The notes: generated by a model from the letters alone, not told the origin. Positions 44,016-62,736 are shown, numbered from the stretch's first letter. The stretch: DNA of 64,000 nucleotides from Klebsiella aerogenes KCTC 2190 (GCF_000215745.1 NC_015663.1:1426001-1490000); one strand, 5' to 3'. Numbers and translations are program-made.

Positions 44016-45353
44016 TCAATGCGCATCGATAAAGACAATTTTCAGCACGAACAGCAGCGAAACGATAATCACGCACGGGCTGAGTTCACGCAGACGGCCG
44101 GTACCAATCTTCATCACGCAGTAGGAAATAAAGCCCAGGGCGATACCTTCGGTGATCGAGAAGCTGAACGGCATCATCACCGCGGTGATAAACGCCGGTA
44201 CCGCTTCCGTCAGGTCATCCCACTTCACGCGCGCCAGGCTTGAGGTCATCAGCACGCCAACGTAAATCAGCGCCCCAGCGGCGGCATAGGCCGGAACCAT
44301 CCCCGCCAGCGGCGACAGGAAGATGACCAGCAGGAACAGGATACCTACGACAACGGCGGTCAGGCCAGTACGCCCGCCAACCGAAACGCCGGAGGAGGAT
44401 TCGATATAGGCCGTAACCGAAGAGGTGCCAATAAAGGAGCCGGCAACAGACGACACGCTATCGACGAACAACGCCTGCTTCATGCGTGGGAATTTACCCT
44501 GCGCATCTGCCAGCCCGGCTTTATCGGTGACGCCAATCAGGGTGCCGGAGGAGTCGAACAGGTTAACCAGCATGAACGAGAAGATCACGCCCGCCAGGCC
44601 AAGGTTCAGCGAACCGGCCAGATCGACCTGACCCACAACCGAGGTCACGCTCGGCGGCGCGGAGACGATGCCGGTATAGTGCACATCGCCGAGCATCCAG
44701 CCCAACAGGGTGGTGACGACGATGGAGACCAGCACGGCGGCATGAATATTACGCGATGCCAGGATAGCGATAATAAAGAATCCGAGCACGCCCAGCAGCA
44801 CGCTGTGGGAAGTCAGGTTGCCGATGCTGACCAACGTGTCCTGGTTCGCCACGATAACGCCGGCGTTCTTCAGGCCCATCATGCCGATAAACAGCCCGAT
44901 ACCGCTGGTGATACCCACGCGCAGGCTCACCGGGATATTGGCAATCATCCAGTAGCGTACGCGGAAGAGGGTCAGCAGCAGCAGGCCAACGGCGCCCCAG
45001 AAAATCGCGCCCATACCCACCTGCCACGGCAGGCCCATCGCCTGAACTACCACGAAGGCAAAGAAGGCATTCAGACCCATCGCTGGCGCCAGCGCCACCG
45101 GCAGATTCGCGAACAGACCCATCAGAATGCTGCCGAAGGCAGCGATCAGACAGGTGGTCACAAAGACAGCGCTGGTATCCATACCCGCCACGCCAAGAAT
45201 TTGTGGGTTCACGAAGACGATGTAGACCATCGTCAGGAACGTGGTGAAACCGGCGATCGCTTCAGTGCGCACCGTGGTGCCGTGCTCGCGCAGTTTAAAT
45301 ACGCGCTCCAGCAGACCCTGGCCAGAAGACTGGCTGGTTGGTTGTTGACTCAT
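44016..45353 (-). CDS. adeP: AdeP, adenine permease
   Basis: A 445-residue AzgA-type (NCS2) nucleobase:proton symporter with 12-14 hydrophobic segments. Conserved parts include GLNAFFAFVVVQAMGL and DSSGTLIGVTDKAGL. E. coli AdeP is a high-affinity adenine transporter. A PurR-like box lies upstream, matching PurR control of the E. coli gene. Confidence 0.96.
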   Translation of the reverse strand: MSQQPTSQSSGQGLLERVFKLREHGTTVRTEAIAGFTTFLTMVYIVFVNPQILGVAGMDTSAVFVTTCLIAAFGSILMGLFANLPVALAPAMGLNAFFAFVVVQAMGLPWQVGMGAIFWGAVGLLLLTLFRVRYWMIANIPVSLRVGITSGIGLFIGMMGLKNAGVIVANQDTLVSIGNLTSHSVLLGVLGFFIIAILASRNIHAAVLVSIVVTTLLGWMLGDVHYTGIVSAPPSVTSVVGQVDLAGSLNLGLAGVIFSFMLVNLFDSSGTLIGVTDKAGLADAQGKFPRMKQALFVDSVSSVAGSFIGTSSVTAYIESSSGVSVGGRTGLTAVVVGILFLLVIFLSPLAGMVPAYAAAGALIYVGVLMTSSLARVKWDDLTEAVPAFITAVMMPFSFSITEGIALGFISYCVMKIGTGRLRELSPCVIIVSLLFVLKIVFIDAH

Positions 45354-45457
45354 TATCGGTTTCCGAACGTAAAGGAGGGAAAATTCGAGGCTATCCTATA
45401 CCAAATTACGGCACCAGGCGCGGTTGTATGGTAATTTTTTTCATTTATTTTGCTTAT

Positions 45458-45473
45458 ACGGCAACGATTGCGT
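45458..45473 (-). promoter_or_regulatory. Putative PurR box of adeP
   Basis: ACGGCAACGATTGCGT matches the PurR consensus ANGCAANCGNTTNCNT at all but two defined positions. It lies 105 bp upstream of adeP, between it and divergent yieH. Confidence 0.6.
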
Positions 45474-45523
45474 CGCGGCATTGAGCATTACGAAAACGTT
45501 AAACTTGTTAAACTGGAAAGAGT

Positions 45524-46189
45524 ATGACCCAACCACAAGCAGTATTTTTCGATTGTGACGGCACGCTGGTCGATAGCGAGGTGATTTGCTCACGCGCCTA
45601 TGTTCACATGTTTCAGGAATTCGGTATTACGCTGGATTTAGCCGAAATTTTTAAGCGCTTCAAGGGCGTTAAGCTGTACGAGATTATCGACACCATCAAC
45701 GCTGAATATGGCGTTAACCTGCAGAAAGAGACTCTGGAGCCGGTGTATCGCGCCGAAGTCGCCCGTCTGTTCGATAGCGAGCTGGAGATCATCCCCGGCG
45801 CCGCTGCGCTGCTGGACGCGGTGAAGATCCCCATGTGCGTGGTGTCGAATGGCCCGGTCAGTAAAATGCAGCATTCGCTCGGTAGAACGCAGATGCTGCA
45901 CCACTTCCCAGACCGGCTGTTCAGCGGTTACGACATTCAGCGCTGGAAACCCGACCCGGCGCTGATGTTCCATGCGGCAGAGGCCATGCAGGTACAAGTC
46001 GAAAACTGTATTCTGGTCGATGATTCCAGCGCGGGAGCCCAATCAGGAATTGCCGCGGGTATGGAAGTCTTTTACTTCTGCGCCGACCCGCACAACCAAC
46101 CGATCGATCATCCGAAAGTAACGACCTTTACCGATTTAGCTGAGCTGCCGGCATTGTGGAGAGCGCGTGGCTGGGATATTACTCGTTAA
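45524..46189 (+). CDS. yieH: YieH, HAD-family phosphatase (6-phosphogluconate phosphatase)
   Basis: A 221-residue beta-phosphoglucomutase-like HAD protein. Motif I is FFDCDGTLVDSE, motif II VVSNG, and motif IV ILVDDSSAG. E. coli YieH hydrolyses 6-phosphogluconate. It is divergent from adeP. The E. coli neighbours cbrB and cbrC are not found downstream. Confidence 0.95.
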   Translation: MTQPQAVFFDCDGTLVDSEVICSRAYVHMFQEFGITLDLAEIFKRFKGVKLYEIIDTINAEYGVNLQKETLEPVYRAEVARLFDSELEIIPGAAALLDAVKIPMCVVSNGPVSKMQHSLGRTQMLHHFPDRLFSGYDIQRWKPDPALMFHAAEAMQVQVENCILVDDSSAGAQSGIAAGMEVFYFCADPHNQPIDHPKVTTFTDLAELPALWRARGWDITR

Positions 46190-46191
46190 GA

Positions 46192-46258
46192 CCCGACGTC
46201 GCTACGCTCGGTCGGGCTACGGTTGGTCACAACGGTAGCCCCGCTGGCCAGCGGCTTT

Positions 46259-46260
<2 letters not shown>
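46192..46260 (+). terminator. yieH terminator with upstream hairpin
   Basis: CCCGAC...GTCGGG (46192-46216) is a REP-like stem. It is followed by CCGCTGG-CCAGCGG (46241-46254) and CTTTTT, which should terminate yieH. The end touches the yieK stop codon on the other strand. Confidence 0.7.
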
Positions 46261-48206
<1,946 letters not shown>

Positions 48207-48236
48207 TTACGTTTTTATGAGCAGGCGCTTGCGGCC

Positions 48237-49880
<1,644 letters not shown>

Positions 49881-49999
49881 TTATATAAGCATTGGCGTAA
49901 ATGAAACACGTAACGAATAAATAGCGTTATGTTTTTAATAAACTGCATTAATACCATTCCACGTAACTGCAGCTTTTATTTTCATGCCGAATAAGTGGC

Positions 50000-50078
50000 A
50001 AAAAAAAACCTGAAGGAGACCATCTGCATTAACAGATAATCCTCTTCAGGTTTTGCCCGCTCATTGCGGTAGCAACCC
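50000..50078 (-). promoter_or_regulatory. RAT2 antiterminator and terminator t2 of the bglH leader
   Basis: On the minus strand GGGTTGCTACCGCAATGAGC followed by GGGCAAAACCTGA (50078-50046) matches E. coli RAT2 (GGATTGTTACCGCACTAAGC, then GGGCAAAACCTGA). Overlapping it is a terminator, AACCTGAAGAGGA pairing with TCCTTCAGGTT, then T9. A bound, dephosphorylation-controlled BglG-type protein would stabilise the RAT and stop termination. Confidence 0.9.
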
Positions 50079-50106
50079 TTATCAGCAAACCATTCAGCGT
50101 CTAAAA

Positions 50107-50171
50107 CAAAAAAACCTGACATCGCCGTCTGGGGCAATATCAGGTTTTGCCTGCTGTCGCAGTAACAATCC
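50107..50171 (-). promoter_or_regulatory. RAT1 antiterminator and terminator t1 of the bglH leader
   Basis: On the minus strand GGATTGTTACTGCGACAGCA followed by GGCAAAACCTGA (50171-50140) matches E. coli RAT1 (GGATTGTTACTGCATTCGCA, then GGCAAAACCTGA). The overlapping terminator pairs AACCTGA with TCAGGTT and ends in T7. In E. coli RAT1 and RAT2 lie on either side of bglG; here they are only about 60 bp apart. Confidence 0.92.
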
Positions 50172-50220
50172 ATTTTAACCATCTGAGCTTCAGCGCTCAG
50201 TCAGTGAGAAGGATTGTTAC
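50162..50220 (-). promoter_or_regulatory. Inverted repeat that can mask RAT1
   Basis: GTAACAATCC (50220-50211) is the exact complement of GGATTGTTAC (50171-50162), the 5' half of RAT1. Between them CTGAGC-GCTGAA-GCTCAG adds an inner 6-bp stem. Transcribed, the arms would form a 10-bp stem that excludes RAT1 folding. Confidence 0.65.
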
Positions 50221-50258
50221 GCGAGAAAATTTAAAACTCAAATAGCCAGAGTATTAAT

Positions 50259-50274
50259 TGTGACGATAATCGCA
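50259..50274 (-). promoter_or_regulatory. CRP site of the bglH promoter
   Basis: On the minus strand TGCGA-TTATCG-TCACA agrees with the CRP consensus at 9 of 10 half-site positions. It is upstream of the RAT leader as in the E. coli bgl promoter. No strong -35/-10 pair is seen downstream, which fits CRP dependence. The rest of the 477-bp gap between bglH and phoU is this leader. Confidence 0.75.
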
Positions 50275-50348
50275 GCAATATTTCAGAGATGCGCAAAATC
50301 ATAGTCGATTCTGATAATTTCCTTTACCAGAATCGGCCACCATGATTT

Positions 50349-51074
50349 TTACTCTTTCGGATCTTTACCCGCGAGTAGTTTATCCAGTTCGTCGCCGCCT
50401 ACGTGACGGAAATCCTGGCCTTTAACGAAGTAGAAAATATATTCGCAGATATTCTGGCAGCGATCGCCGATACGCTCGATGGAGCGCGCGCAGAACAGCG
50501 CGGTCAGAACGCTAGGAATAGTACGTGAATCTTCCATCATATAGGTCATCAGTTGACGCACGATGCCTTCATATTCCTGATCGACTTTCTTGTCTTCGCG
50601 ATAGATACGTACCGCTTCATCAAGATCCATACGCGCAAAGGCATCCAGCACATCATGCAGCATCTGTACGGTATGGCGGCCTAGCGACTCCAGGCTCACC
50701 AGCAGCGGCTGGTGCTGCTGGGAAAACTTCTCCAGCGCGGTACGGCAGATTTTATCCGCCACGTCGCCAATACGTTCCAGCTCGGCGATAGTCTTGATGA
50801 TCGCCATCACCAGGCGCAGGTCGCTGGCGGTCGGCTGACGTTTAGCGATGATACGCACACAGGCCTCGTCGATCGCCACTTCCATCATATTGACCTGCTT
50901 GTCGCCGTCGATTACGCGCTTCGCCAGATCGCTGTCCTGATTATGCATCGCGGTGATCGCATCAGAAAGCTGTTGCTCCACCAGCCCACCCATGGTCATC
51001 ACCTGGGTGCGAATGTACTCCAGTTCTGCGTTGAACTGGCCGGAAATATGTTTATTAAGATTTAAGTTATCCAT
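50349..51074 (-). CDS. phoU: PhoU, negative regulator of the Pho regulon
   Basis: A 241-residue all-helical protein with two similar three-helix bundles, each with a metal-type motif ([24 protein letters not shown]). It links the Pst transporter to PhoR to keep PhoB off when phosphate is ample. It is the last gene of pstSCAB-phoU. Length equals E. coli. Confidence 0.98.
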   Translation of the reverse strand: MDNLNLNKHISGQFNAELEYIRTQVMTMGGLVEQQLSDAITAMHNQDSDLAKRVIDGDKQVNMMEVAIDEACVRIIAKRQPTASDLRLVMAIIKTIAELERIGDVADKICRTALEKFSQQHQPLLVSLESLGRHTVQMLHDVLDAFARMDLDEAVRIYREDKKVDQEYEGIVRQLMTYMMEDSRTIPSVLTALFCARSIERIGDRCQNICEYIFYFVKGQDFRHVGGDELDKLLAGKDPKE

Positions 51075-51123
51075 GATGTCTCCTGATTGCCCATCGGGTT
51101 AGCACCTGAAAGCAGAAGGGCAA

Positions 51124-51924
<801 letters not shown>

Positions 51925-51943
51925 TTAGGCCGCGCCGCAAAAA

Positions 51944-53796
<1,853 letters not shown>

Positions 53797-53860
53797 TTAC
53801 TCTTTAAGTTCGGGCCCAAAAAGCCAGCATTTTACTGAGCTTACGGGCAAAGGTAATGCT

Positions 53861-53918
53861 ATACCCGAAATAATTCGAGCTGCTGGAAGCTAGCCGGCAG
53901 CTCGACATTCCGCGGGTA

Positions 53919-53919
<1 letters not shown>
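53861..53919. repeat. Shortened ERIC-like palindrome between pstS and pstC
   Basis: A 59-bp element with ends ATACCCG and CGGGTAT. The left part ATACCCGAAATAATTCGAG is a common ERIC end, and TGCTGG/CCGGCA and GAGCTGC/GCAGCTC-like parts pair inside. The ERIC centre is deleted. It starts right at the pstS TAA. Confidence 0.65.
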
Positions 53920-54998
<1,079 letters not shown>

Positions 54999-55025
54999 CT
55001 ATGGTGAGCAAAATAGGACAAACAG

Positions 55026-55065
55026 GTGACAGTAAAATGTACGAATTATGACAGTTTTATGACAT
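55026..55065 (-). promoter_or_regulatory. Tandem Pho boxes of pstS
   Basis: On the minus strand ATGTCATAAAACTGTCATAA and the next TTCGTACATTTTACTGTCAC carry the CTGTCATA-type 7-bp direct repeats bound by PhoB. The arrangement equals that of E. coli pstS. The -10 TATTTT is at 55015-55010. Confidence 0.93.
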
Positions 55066-55185
55066 GCCAGGGCAAAGTAAGAAAACCTAAAATAAAATTA
55101 ATTATATCAATTGATTACACTTTTATCTTTTGGTCATATGACAGGAAGTTTTTGCTTTTATTACATCATTATGGATAGCGTAAAA

Positions 55186-55764
55186 TCATCTGGCAACGTT
55201 GAGATGTTGGGCAACCATAGCAAGCCTGATCGTACGGCGATAAAGCGTAAACAGTGTAAAAGCCGTTCCATTCATCAATCTACGGCCTAACCAGAGTACG
55301 GCTATCTCACACATAAAAAGAATGACCTTATTGGCAGCAATAGCTTCATCTGCGATGACGGCAAGCGCCAGGACTAGACAAAAAACAAACAAATTGGCGA
55401 GATATAGGTACATAAAAATACGTAATCCAACAGCATGACCTCGACCTACTAACCCTGCAGCTAAGCTGGTTATAACAATAACCCCTAATAGCAGCGGAAA
55501 GTAGAAAGCCAGAAAACGGGGCGGAGTAAGTTGGAGACTCTGCAATATAAAAGCCGCATTAACTGAAAAAATAATAATTAATATCAAATAAATACAAGCA
55601 GGAACTAGCGGAGAAGGTGATAAGCGTTGCCCATGAGACAAACTCATCATATCTGTTGTTGTATGCTGCGCGATCTCATCTCTATCTCTTCGCTTGATAA
55701 GTTGATCGATTTCCACACCATGCTTGAGAAGCGCTAAGAAATTATTACCACATAAGTTTTTCAT
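55186..55764 (-). CDS. Unrecognised four-helix membrane protein
   Basis: A 192-residue protein I do not recognise. It has a charged N-terminal 50 residues (VEIDQLIKRRDRDEI) and four hydrophobic segments at about 54-75, 84-106, 113-139 and 143-164 (for example FLAFYFPLLLGVIVITSLAA), then a basic tail. The DNA is visibly richer in A+T than its neighbours, pointing to transfer. It lies between glmS and pstS, where Salmonella carries the lpf fimbrial genes. No good ribosome-binding site is seen at 55764; a start inside (MMSLSHGQRL, about residue 39) is possible. Confidence 0.6.
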   Translation of the reverse strand: MKNLCGNNFLALLKHGVEIDQLIKRRDRDEIAQHTTTDMMSLSHGQRLSPSPLVPACIYLILIIIFSVNAAFILQSLQLTPPRFLAFYFPLLLGVIVITSLAAGLVGRGHAVGLRIFMYLYLANLFVFCLVLALAVIADEAIAANKVILFMCEIAVLWLGRRLMNGTAFTLFTLYRRTIRLAMVAQHLNVAR

Positions 55765-55856
55765 TTTAGAAGCGCCACTGAGTAAATTTCATTGGTTTTT
55801 ATAAGCAATGGCGGTAACGCTATCCGCAAACACACAATCAACCGTTGATAGCTGAT

Positions 55857-55892
55857 AAAAAAATCCGGTATCCCTTGCAGAAATACCGGATT
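55857..55892 (-). terminator. glmS terminator
   Basis: AATCCGGTAT and ATACCGGATT form a perfect 10-bp stem with T-run on the minus strand, 40 nt after the glmS stop. Confidence 0.92.
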
Positions 55893-55904
55893 ATAGCGTC
55901 ACTC

Positions 55905-55961
55905 ACAAGAGTGTCGGTCCGTACAGCCTGATTACTCTACGGTCACCGATTTCGCCAGGTT
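55905..55961. other. attTn7 region (appears unoccupied)
   Basis: The 3' end of glmS, the TnsD recognition sequence of Tn7-like transposons, is intact. The insertion point is about 25 bp beyond the stop codon. No Tn7 end or transposition gene follows; the glmS terminator is directly there. The site is assigned by its known position. Confidence 0.7.
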
Positions 55962-57761
55962 ACGCGGCTGGTCAACGTCGGTGCCTTTGATCAGCGCAAC
56001 GTGATAAGCCAGCAGCTGCAGCGGCACGGTGTAGAAGATCGGCGCAATCACCTCTTCGACATGTGGCATCTCGATGATGTGCATGTTGTCGCTGCCGCTG
56101 AAACCGGCGTCTCCATCGGCGAAGACGTACAGTTCACCGCCGCGGGCGCGAACTTCTTCAATATTGGATTTCAGTTTTTCCAACAGTTCGTTGTTCGGCG
56201 CCACAACGATGACCGGCATTTCGGCATCAATCAGCGCCAGCGGGCCGTGTTTCAGCTCGCCCGCCGCATAAGCTTCAGCATGAATGTAGGAGATCTCTTT
56301 CAGCTTCAGCGCCCCTTCCAGCGCGATCGGGTACTGATCGCCGCGGCCAAGGAACAGCGCGTGATGCTTATCGGAGAAACGTTCCGCCAGCTGTTCGATG
56401 CGCTTATCCTGCGACAGCATCTGCTCGATACGGTTCGGCAGCGCCTGCAGGCCATGCACGATATCCTGCTCGATAGCCGCATCCTGGCCCTTGAGACGCG
56501 CCAGTTTCGCCACCAGCATCAACAGCACGGTCAGCTGAGTGGTAAAGGCTTTGGTCGATGCCACGCCGATTTCGGTACCGGCTTTGGTCATCAACGCCAG
56601 GTCAGACTCGCGCACCAGCGAAGAGCCCGGAACGTTGCAGATGGCCAACGAACCCAGATAGCCAAGCTCTTTAGAGAGGCGCAGCGCCGCCAGGGTATCC
56701 GCCGTCTCACCGGACTGGGAGAGGGTGATCATCAGGCTGTTGCGGCGCACCGCGGATTTGCGGTAGCGGAATTCCGAAGCAATCTCGACATCGCACGGCA
56801 CGCCGGCTAACGCTTCGAACCAGTAACGGGAGACCATCCCGGAGTTATACGAGGTTCCGCAGGCAACAATCTGGATATGCTCAACCTGCGACAGCAGCGC
56901 GTTGGCATTCGGCCCCAGCTCGCTGAGATCGACCTCGCCATGGCTGATGCGCCCGGTCAGGGTGTTCTTAATCGCGTTCGGCTGCTCATAAATCTCTTTC
57001 TGCATATAGTGGCGATAAATCCCCTTATCACCGGCGTCATACTGCAGATTAGATTCGATCTCCTGGCGATTCACTTCCGCGCCGGATTTATCGAAAATCA
57101 CCACCGTACGACGGGTAACTTCGGCAATATCACCCTCTTCGAGGAAGATAAAGCGGCGGGTCACCGGTAGCAGCGCCAGCTGGTCAGAAGCGATAAAGTT
57201 TTCGCCCATGCCCAGGCCAATGACCAGCGGGCTGCCTGAGCGTGCCGCCAGCAGCGTCCCCGGATCGCGGGTATCCATGATCACCGTACCATAGGCGCCG
57301 CGCAGCTGCGGGATTGCACGCAGTACGGCTTCACGCAAGGTACCGCCCTGTTCCAGCTCCCAGTGCACCAGATGCGCGATAACTTCGGTATCGGTCTCAG
57401 AGACGAAGACATAGCCGCGAGACTGCAGCAGGGCGCGCAGCGGCTCATGGTTCTCGATGATCCCGTTATGGACCACCGCAATATGTTCAGAAACATGCGG
57501 ATGCGCATTGCTCTCAGACGGCTCGCCGTGCGTCGCCCAGCGGGTATGGGCAATCCCGGTACCGCCGTGTAACGGTTGCTCTTCTACCGCCTGAGCCAGC
57601 ATCTGAACTTTACCGAGACGACGAACGCGGGTCATATGACCTTCGTTATCGACCACAGCCAGACCGGCAGAGTCATAGCCACGGTATTCCAGACGACGTA
57701 AACCTTCGAGAAGGATTTCAGCAATATCACGCTGCGCGACTGCGCCAACAATTCCACACAT
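55932..57761 (-). CDS. glmS: GlmS, glutamine-fructose-6-phosphate aminotransferase
   Basis: A 609-residue enzyme that makes glucosamine 6-phosphate for cell-wall precursors. The N-terminal glutaminase domain starts with the catalytic cysteine ([12 protein letters not shown]), and two SIS isomerase domains follow ([33 protein letters not shown]), with the C-terminal [11 protein letters not shown]. It is 185 nt after glmU in one operon; in E. coli the intergenic is the GlmZ target. Confidence 0.99.
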   Translation of the reverse strand: MCGIVGAVAQRDIAEILLEGLRRLEYRGYDSAGLAVVDNEGHMTRVRRLGKVQMLAQAVEEQPLHGGTGIAHTRWATHGEPSESNAHPHVSEHIAVVHNGIIENHEPLRALLQSRGYVFVSETDTEVIAHLVHWELEQGGTLREAVLRAIPQLRGAYGTVIMDTRDPGTLLAARSGSPLVIGLGMGENFIASDQLALLPVTRRFIFLEEGDIAEVTRRTVVIFDKSGAEVNRQEIESNLQYDAGDKGIYRHYMQKEIYEQPNAIKNTLTGRISHGEVDLSELGPNANALLSQVEHIQIVACGTSYNSGMVSRYWFEALAGVPCDVEIASEFRYRKSAVRRNSLMITLSQSGETADTLAALRLSKELGYLGSLAICNVPGSSLVRESDLALMTKAGTEIGVASTKAFTTQLTVLLMLVAKLARLKGQDAAIEQDIVHGLQALPNRIEQMLSQDKRIEQLAERFSDKHHALFLGRGDQYPIALEGALKLKEISYIHAEAYAAGELKHGPLALIDAEMPVIVVAPNNELLEKLKSNIEEVRARGGELYVFADGDAGFSGSDNMHIIEMPHVEEVIAPIFYTVPLQLLAYHVALIKGTDVDQPRNLAKSVTVE

Positions 57762-57946
57762 AGTTAAATTTCCTGATAATGGCGATATGCCATGCGTTGT
57801 CGCTGACCTGTATTTGCCCTTTACGGGCGCCCCGAGCCTTGTAGAGAGTGGGGTTATTTTTATAGTACTGCCTGCGGACGGGGACCTATATTGATCCTCT
57901 CATCCTGGTTCGCCGGGCGATCTCTCACCCGGCGACAATCTAATCA

Positions 57947-59317
57947 CTACTTTTTCTTCACCGGTCGCTGCCAGCCCTGTTTGTGGACCTGCGGCACGCG
58001 ACTTAGCACCAGTTCGTTGTCAGCTATATTACGCGTGACGGTGGTGCCCGCGGCAATCGTCACGCCATTACCGACGCTGACCGGCGCGACCAGTTGCGTA
58101 TCAGAACCGACAAACACATCATCGCCGATGATCGTTTTATGCTTATTTGCGCCATCATAGTTACAGGTGATAGTACCCGCGCCGATATTAACGTTGTCGC
58201 CAATTTCAGCATCGCCGAGGTAGGAGAGATGACCTGCCTTCGAACCTTTGCCCAGACGCGCTTTCTTCATTTCGACAAAGTTGCCGACGTGAGCGCCTTC
58301 CAGCAGCTCAGCCCCCGGACGCAAACGCGCAAACGGGCCGATGGTGCAGGCGGCCTGCAGCTGCGCATCTTCAACCACGCTATACGGGCTGATTTCGCAG
58401 TCATCACCGATGACGCTGTCTTTGATGACGCAGCCGGCGCCGATCTTCACGCGATCGCCCAGCACGACATGACCTTGCAGAATAACGTTAGTATCAATTT
58501 CGACATCGCGCCCGTGTTTCAGCACGCCGCGCAGATCGAAACGCGCCGGATCGCGCAGCATCACGCCCGCCAACAGCAGTTTTTCCGCCTGCTCTGACTG
58601 ATACACTCTTTCCAGACGCGCAAGTTGCAGGCGATTGTTCACCCCTTCAACTTCGCTCAGGCGCTGAGGATGCACCGCAACGATCTCATGACCTTCCTGA
58701 TGGGCCATCGCGATAATATCGGTGATGTAGTATTCGCCCTGGGCGTTATTGTTGGTGAGCTTCGCCAGCCAGCGTTTCAGGTCCGCGCCGTTAGCAACCA
58801 GAATCCCGGTATTGATTTCCTGAATCTGGCGCTGAGCTTCGCTGGCGTCTTTATGCTCAACGATACCTGTCACCTGGCCATTTTCACGCGTGATACGCCC
58901 ATAACCGGTTGGATCATCCAGCTTCACCGTCAACAGGCCAATACCGCCCTGCGGTTTTGCGGCGCGCAGGCGCTGTAGGGTTTCAACCGAAATCAGCGGC
59001 ACATCGCCATAGAGCATCAAGATATCTTCATCATCATTGAAGAACGGCGCCGCCTGCTGCATCGCATGGCCGGTACCGAGCTGCTCTGCTTGCAGCACCC
59101 AGTTGAGGTTATCTTCATGCAACGTTTGACGCAGCAGATCGCCGCCGTGGCCGTACACCAGGTGTACCGCGGCAGCGCCTAAATCTTTAGCCGCATCAAT
59201 GACGTGTTGCACCATTGGCTTCCCGGCCAGAGTATGCAGCACCTTAGGAAGATCGGAATACATGCGGGTCCCTTTGCCTGCGGCAAGGATAACCACGCTC
59301 ATCGCACTGTTTGACAT
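57947..59317 (-). CDS. glmU: GlmU, bifunctional UDP-GlcNAc synthesis enzyme
   Basis: A 456-residue enzyme. The N-terminal uridyltransferase has [18 protein letters not shown], and the C-terminal acetyltransferase is a left-handed beta-helix with hexapeptide repeats ([20 protein letters not shown]). It acetylates GlcN-1-P and couples it to UTP. The start at 59317 ([14 protein letters not shown]) is favoured because AGGA is spaced correctly; an ATG two codons upstream is too close to it. Confidence 0.98.
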   Translation of the reverse strand: MSNSAMSVVILAAGKGTRMYSDLPKVLHTLAGKPMVQHVIDAAKDLGAAAVHLVYGHGGDLLRQTLHEDNLNWVLQAEQLGTGHAMQQAAPFFNDDEDILMLYGDVPLISVETLQRLRAAKPQGGIGLLTVKLDDPTGYGRITRENGQVTGIVEHKDASEAQRQIQEINTGILVANGADLKRWLAKLTNNNAQGEYYITDIIAMAHQEGHEIVAVHPQRLSEVEGVNNRLQLARLERVYQSEQAEKLLLAGVMLRDPARFDLRGVLKHGRDVEIDTNVILQGHVVLGDRVKIGAGCVIKDSVIGDDCEISPYSVVEDAQLQAACTIGPFARLRPGAELLEGAHVGNFVEMKKARLGKGSKAGHLSYLGDAEIGDNVNIGAGTITCNYDGANKHKTIIGDDVFVGSDTQLVAPVSVGNGVTIAAGTTVTRNIADNELVLSRVPQVHKQGWQRPVKKK

Positions 59318-59665
59318 ACGCATCCTGACAGCTGTTAGAACGAAAAGTAAAAGCCTTTCACGTTGAAATTGCTACATATTTTTCATCATGAAACGAGACG
59401 CGGAGAAAACGTCCAGGCTCAATGCTATACACCATTTTAGGGCGCTATTTTTAACCATCGTAAAACAGTTTAACGCTGAAAAACGATGATAGTGAGGGGA
59501 ATGACCTTCTATCTCACTGCTTTTGCTGTTTTTTTACCACTTGAATAAAGCAGTGTTTACCGTTATCGCTGATAAACCGTAAGTTTATAACCTGACAGAA
59601 TTTTAGCCTGTCCCGGGCGGGAAAGGTCAATGAGTTTGGGCTGGAAAGTGGTTAAAGAGAGGCAT

Positions 59666-59700
59666 AAAAAGCAAAGAGGCCACCCTCGGGTGACCTCTTT
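59666..59700 (-). terminator. Terminator of a small transcript upstream of glmU
   Basis: AAAGAGGTCACC-CGAG-GGTGGCCTCTTT followed by GCTTTTT on the minus strand is a strong stem. It closes whatever is transcribed from about 59840 toward glmU. It can also act on the plus strand. Confidence 0.85.
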
Positions 59701-59774
59701 TCCGTTGTTTCACATCGCATGTGTTGTCGTTTTGATGAGCGATAGTGCGTGAAAGCAGGACGGTAGCGCGGCGA

Positions 59775-59825
59775 TCAGAAGCTCAGGGCGCTAAATTTGG
59801 CGATGATTTTGTGGAACAGTTTCAT
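59775..59825 (-). CDS. Candidate 16-residue small protein
   Basis: ATG at 59825 begins a short frame MKLFHKIIAKFSALSF and ends at TGA 59775. GGAAA lies 6 nt upstream. The peptide is cationic and amphipathic (K, H, K, K against L, F, I, I, F, L, F). A CRP palindrome is 50 bp upstream and a terminator 75 bp downstream, making a compact gene of about 170 nt. I do not recognise it. The 706-bp gap between glmU and atpC otherwise holds the atp terminator and the glmU promoter region. Confidence 0.5.
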   Translation of the reverse strand: MKLFHKIIAKFSALSF

Positions 59826-59868
59826 GATGATTTCCAGATTGCAGGTGCGGTTTGATAGTGTTTTTTTT

Positions 59869-59884
59869 TGTGATTTGCATCACA
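59869..59884. promoter_or_regulatory. Perfect CRP palindrome
   Basis: TGTGA-TTTGCA-TCACA matches both CRP half-sites at every position. On the minus strand it is followed by an A-tract and CACTATCAAA with a weak -10 (TATCAA, 59857-59852). It points to the small frame at 59825. Confidence 0.85.
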
Positions 59885-59973
59885 AAAATCAGTCTACGCT
59901 TCATCATTTAACTAATCAATAACAATTAAGGGGGAGTGTGTTTTGTCCGACGTCACCGCTGTCGTATTAAGCA

Positions 59974-60008
59974 TAAAAAAAGCCAGTCTGTTTCCAGACT
60001 GGCTTTTA
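59974..60008 (-). terminator. atp operon terminator
   Basis: AGCCAGTCTG-GAAA-CAGACTGGCT followed by T7 on the minus strand lies just after the atpC stop. Confidence 0.95.
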
Positions 60009-60023
60009 GCTTTCAAGCCGGTG

Positions 60024-60443
60024 TTACATCGCTTTTTTGGTCAATTCGATAACGCGCAGTTTAGCGATCGCTTTGGCCAGTTCCGCGGACGCCTGAGCGT
60101 AATCCACGTCGCCGTGAGAGCTCTTGATGTGCTCTTCCGCTTTACGTTTCGCTTCCAGGGCTCGCGCTTCGTCGAGATCCTGACCACGAATTGCCGTATC
60201 GGCCAGAACGATCACGTTGCCCGGTTGCACTTCAAGAATGCCGCCGGACAGATAGATAAACTCTTCGTGACCGAACTGTTTAACGATGCGAATCATACCA
60301 GGCTTAATGGCGGTGAGCAGCGGCGCGTGACCCGGGAAAATACCCAGCTCACCTTCGCTACCCGTTACCTGGATTTTCTCGACCAGGCCAGAGAACATCT
60401 GTTTCTCTGCGCTGACGACATCCAGGTGGTAAGTCATTGCCAT
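60024..60443 (-). CDS. atpC: AtpC, ATP synthase F1 epsilon subunit
   Basis: A 139-residue subunit: N-terminal beta-sandwich ([19 protein letters not shown]) and C-terminal helical hairpin ([14 protein letters not shown]) that inhibits rotation at low energy. It is the last gene of the atp operon, 20 nt after atpD. Length equals E. coli. Confidence 0.99.
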   Translation of the reverse strand: MAMTYHLDVVSAEKQMFSGLVEKIQVTGSEGELGIFPGHAPLLTAIKPGMIRIVKQFGHEEFIYLSGGILEVQPGNVIVLADTAIRGQDLDEARALEAKRKAEEHIKSSHGDVDYAQASAELAKAIAKLRVIELTKKAM

Positions 60444-60463
60444 ATCACCCTCCGATTAAGGCG

Positions 60464-62736
<2,273 letters not shown>

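Noticed and set aside
49982..50182. A 66-codon open frame on the minus strand in the bglH leader.
   Set aside because: It runs through both RAT/terminator hairpins, so its sequence is explained by the RNA structures, and it has no ribosome-binding site.
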